DNA of 64,000 nucleotides. Source: CP2-2F sp034436355. GTDB taxonomy: Bacteria > Chloroflexota > Anaerolineae > Aggregatilineales > UBA2796. Shown in pieces: positions 62,814 to 64,000 of this stretch (positions are counted from its first letter, which is position 1; each line of letters opens with the position of its first letter). The stretch lies in contig DAOTVQ010000042.1 of the NCBI GenBank assembly GCA_034436355.1, forward strand, positions 69,459 through 133,458, in the 5' to 3' direction. A model generated the notes under the pieces. The model worked only from the letters and a program-made list of their open reading frames with translations. It was not told the DNA's origin and ran no database searches. A program made the position numbers and the translations under genes.

Positions 62814-64000
62814 ATGGCACACAACCTTCTCGCAACGCTTGATCTCGCCCAGCTAACCGATGTCGGCAAAAAGCGCTCAAAAAACGAAGATTCCGTCCGC
62901 ATGTGGCTGCCTTCTGAAAACGTGCCAGAGCGTGCTGCCGGCGCGCTCTGGGTCGTGGCGGACGGGATGGGCGGTCTGGGGGGTGGTGATACTGCCAGCC
63001 AAGCCGCTATTGATGAGCTAACCCGCGCCTATTATGGGCAGGGCAATATGGGCAGCGTTGAAAGCCGCCTGGAGACTGCCCTAGAAGCTGCCAACCGCTT
63101 TGTGCGGGATCAATCTGCACGGGTTGGGCTTTCACGGATTGGCTCTACGGCTGCGGGCGTGGTGCTGCAAGCCAATGGTGAGGCAACGCTCTTCAACGTG
63201 GGTGATTGCCGCGTTTACCTGATTCGGGGTGAGCATATTGAGCGCCTCAGCCACGATCAAAGCGTGATGCAGCGCCAAATTGATGCCGGCATGTCTGAGG
63301 AAGCCGTCAAAGCCTCGCGCAATTCGATGGTGACCGCCTTCCTAGGACAGCCCATACCGTTGAAGCCATTCATCAAAACCTTAAAAGTGCAGCCCAATGA
63401 CGTGCTGGTCATTTGCAGCGATGGCTTGTGGAGCCTCGTTGAACCCCAAGAAATCCGCGATGTTGTCAAAGGCAAATCCGCCCAAAAAGCCGCTAAACAG
63501 TTGGTTGATCTGGCGCTTAAACGCGGCGGGAACGATAATATCACGGTCATTGTGGCGCGCATAGGCAAGCAGCCCGCCGCGCCCGGCCGTGTTGTGCTGC
63601 CTTTGGCACTGGCTGCCCTTGTCGGTTTGGTCGGCTTAGGCGCCTCCTTACTTGTCGGTCAGATGGAAAATGCACCCACTCTCACCAACACCGAAACACC
63701 CACGCTGACCGCCACGCTCACCGAGACACCCACAGAGGCGTACACCCCAACAGCCCTTGCCGCAACGCCCACCACTGCGCCGCTCTTCCAATCTGTCTCG
63801 CTCACGCCGAGCAACACCTTCACGCCCAGCAACACGCCCACCAACACACCCACCAATACACCCACACGGACACCCACAGCCACGCGTACGCCGTCCAACA
63901 CGCCCACCAACACACCGACCTATACGGCAACGCCCACGTTTACCTTCACGCCGACCAGCACACCCACGCGCACCTACACACCGACGCCGACCAATACGCC
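62814..64000 (+). CDS. PP2C-family Ser/Thr phosphatase, C-terminus outside the window
   Basis: The frame is open to the right edge (395 codons). The PP2C metal-binding Asp residues are in KRSKNEDSV, VVADGMGGLGGGD, VICSDGLWSL and GGNDNITVIVAR, covering about residues 12-250. A membrane helix follows (about 260-283: VLPLALAALVGLVGLGASLL), then a Thr/Pro-rich tail outside the cell that is still running at the edge. Likely reverses phosphorylation by Hanks-type kinases, with the adjacent FHA protein as a reader. A kinase may lie just beyond the window. Confidence 0.92.
   Translation, partial: MAHNLLATLDLAQLTDVGKKRSKNEDSVRMWLPSENVPERAAGALWVVADGMGGLGGGDTASQAAIDELTRAYYGQGNMGSVESRLETALEAANRFVRDQSARVGLSRIGSTAAGVVLQANGEATLFNVGDCRVYLIRGEHIERLSHDQSVMQRQIDAGMSEEAVKASRNSMVTAFLGQPIPLKPFIKTLKVQPNDVLVICSDGLWSLVEPQEIRDVVKGKSAQKAAKQLVDLALKRGGNDNITVIVARIGKQPAAPGRVVLPLALAALVGLVGLGASLLVGQMENAPTLTNTETPTLTATLTETPTEAYTPTALAATPTTAPLFQSVSLTPSNTFTPSNTPTNTPTNTPTRTPTATRTPSNTPTNTPTYTATPTFTFTPTSTPTRTYTPTPTNT
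63676..64000 (+). repeat. Low-complexity Thr/Pro coding repeat at the window edge
   Basis: Imperfect repeats of ACACCCACCAACACACCCAC-like units encoding TPTNTPTNTPT, continuing past the right edge. Same composition as the linker in the LysM gene at 47.8-48.4 kb. Confidence 0.8.

Noticed and set aside
63676..64000. Possible CRISPR or tandem satellite array at the right edge
   Set aside because: Repeats are short, irregular and in frame, and encode a Thr/Pro tail; no constant repeat with variable spacers.

Overview
The window reads as one contiguous stretch of a moderately GC-rich bacterial chromosome. No phage, transposase, CRISPR array, rRNA or tRNA was recognised. The gene style points to Chloroflexota, probably Anaerolineae or a close relative. 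Several exported proteins carry long Thr/Pro(/Ala) linkers, the membrane sensor domains are of a type I associate with that phylum, and there are DUF5063, DUF547 and STAS-like proteins and a von Willebrand A/FHA protein beside a PP2C phosphatase. This assignment is from gene style only, not from a database search.

Layout. 1-3.9 kb: a truncated pseudo-receiver histidine kinase, then a substrate-binding lipoprotein with a Cache/HAMP histidine kinase. 4.1-5.6 kb: metK behind a SAM-I (S-box) riboswitch and a near-consensus promoter. 5.6-8.2 kb: a C39-like/TPR membrane protein and a frameshifted GT4 glycosyltransferase. 8.3-15 kb: tilS, an unknown protein, the stomatin/NfeD pair and uvrA. 15.2-20.3 kb: secD (with an unusual Ala/Thr/Glu repeat insert), secF and a secreted beta-propeller protein. 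20.4-23.7 kb: aldo/keto reductase, plsC, lysS. 23.9-27 kb: a Ser/Thr kinase with a histidine-kinase-like membrane sensor, and a pectinacetylesterase-family protein. 27.1-31.6 kb: marR with a heterodimeric ABC exporter. 31.7-35.7 kb: a three-gene operon encoding a threonine-synthase-like enzyme fused to a response-regulator receiver domain, a receiver-histidine kinase and an EamA exporter. 35.8-39.8 kb: DUF503, acyl-CoA carboxylase beta subunit, DUF547 and two tandem STAS-like proteins. 39.9-44.2 kb: orphan trpB, a methyltransferase, and the GDP-deoxyhexose genes rmd and gmd. 44.3-49.9 kb: a giant coiled-coil histidine kinase lacking its phospho-acceptor histidine, a LysM protein, a third STAS-like protein, DUF5063. 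50-58 kb: two GT39-like membrane glycosyltransferases, a nitrilase-family amidase, a glutaminyl cyclase and a FucI-like isomerase. 58-64 kb: an ABC exporter half, the VWA/FHA protein and a PP2C phosphatase cut by the right edge.

How it fits together. Two themes recur: signalling (four histidine-kinase-type proteins, one Ser/Thr kinase, one PP2C phosphatase, one FHA protein, one enzyme-linked receiver) and cell-surface glycan or export functions. The most unusual item is the 31.7-35.7 kb operon. A fold-II PLP enzyme resembling threonine synthase carries an intact C-terminal receiver domain, is followed within 22 bases by a hybrid receiver-kinase, and then within 10 bases by a transporter of the family that contains the threonine/homoserine exporter RhtA. 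This suggests phosphorelay control of amino-acid synthesis or export at the protein level, and is the main candidate here for an undescribed system.
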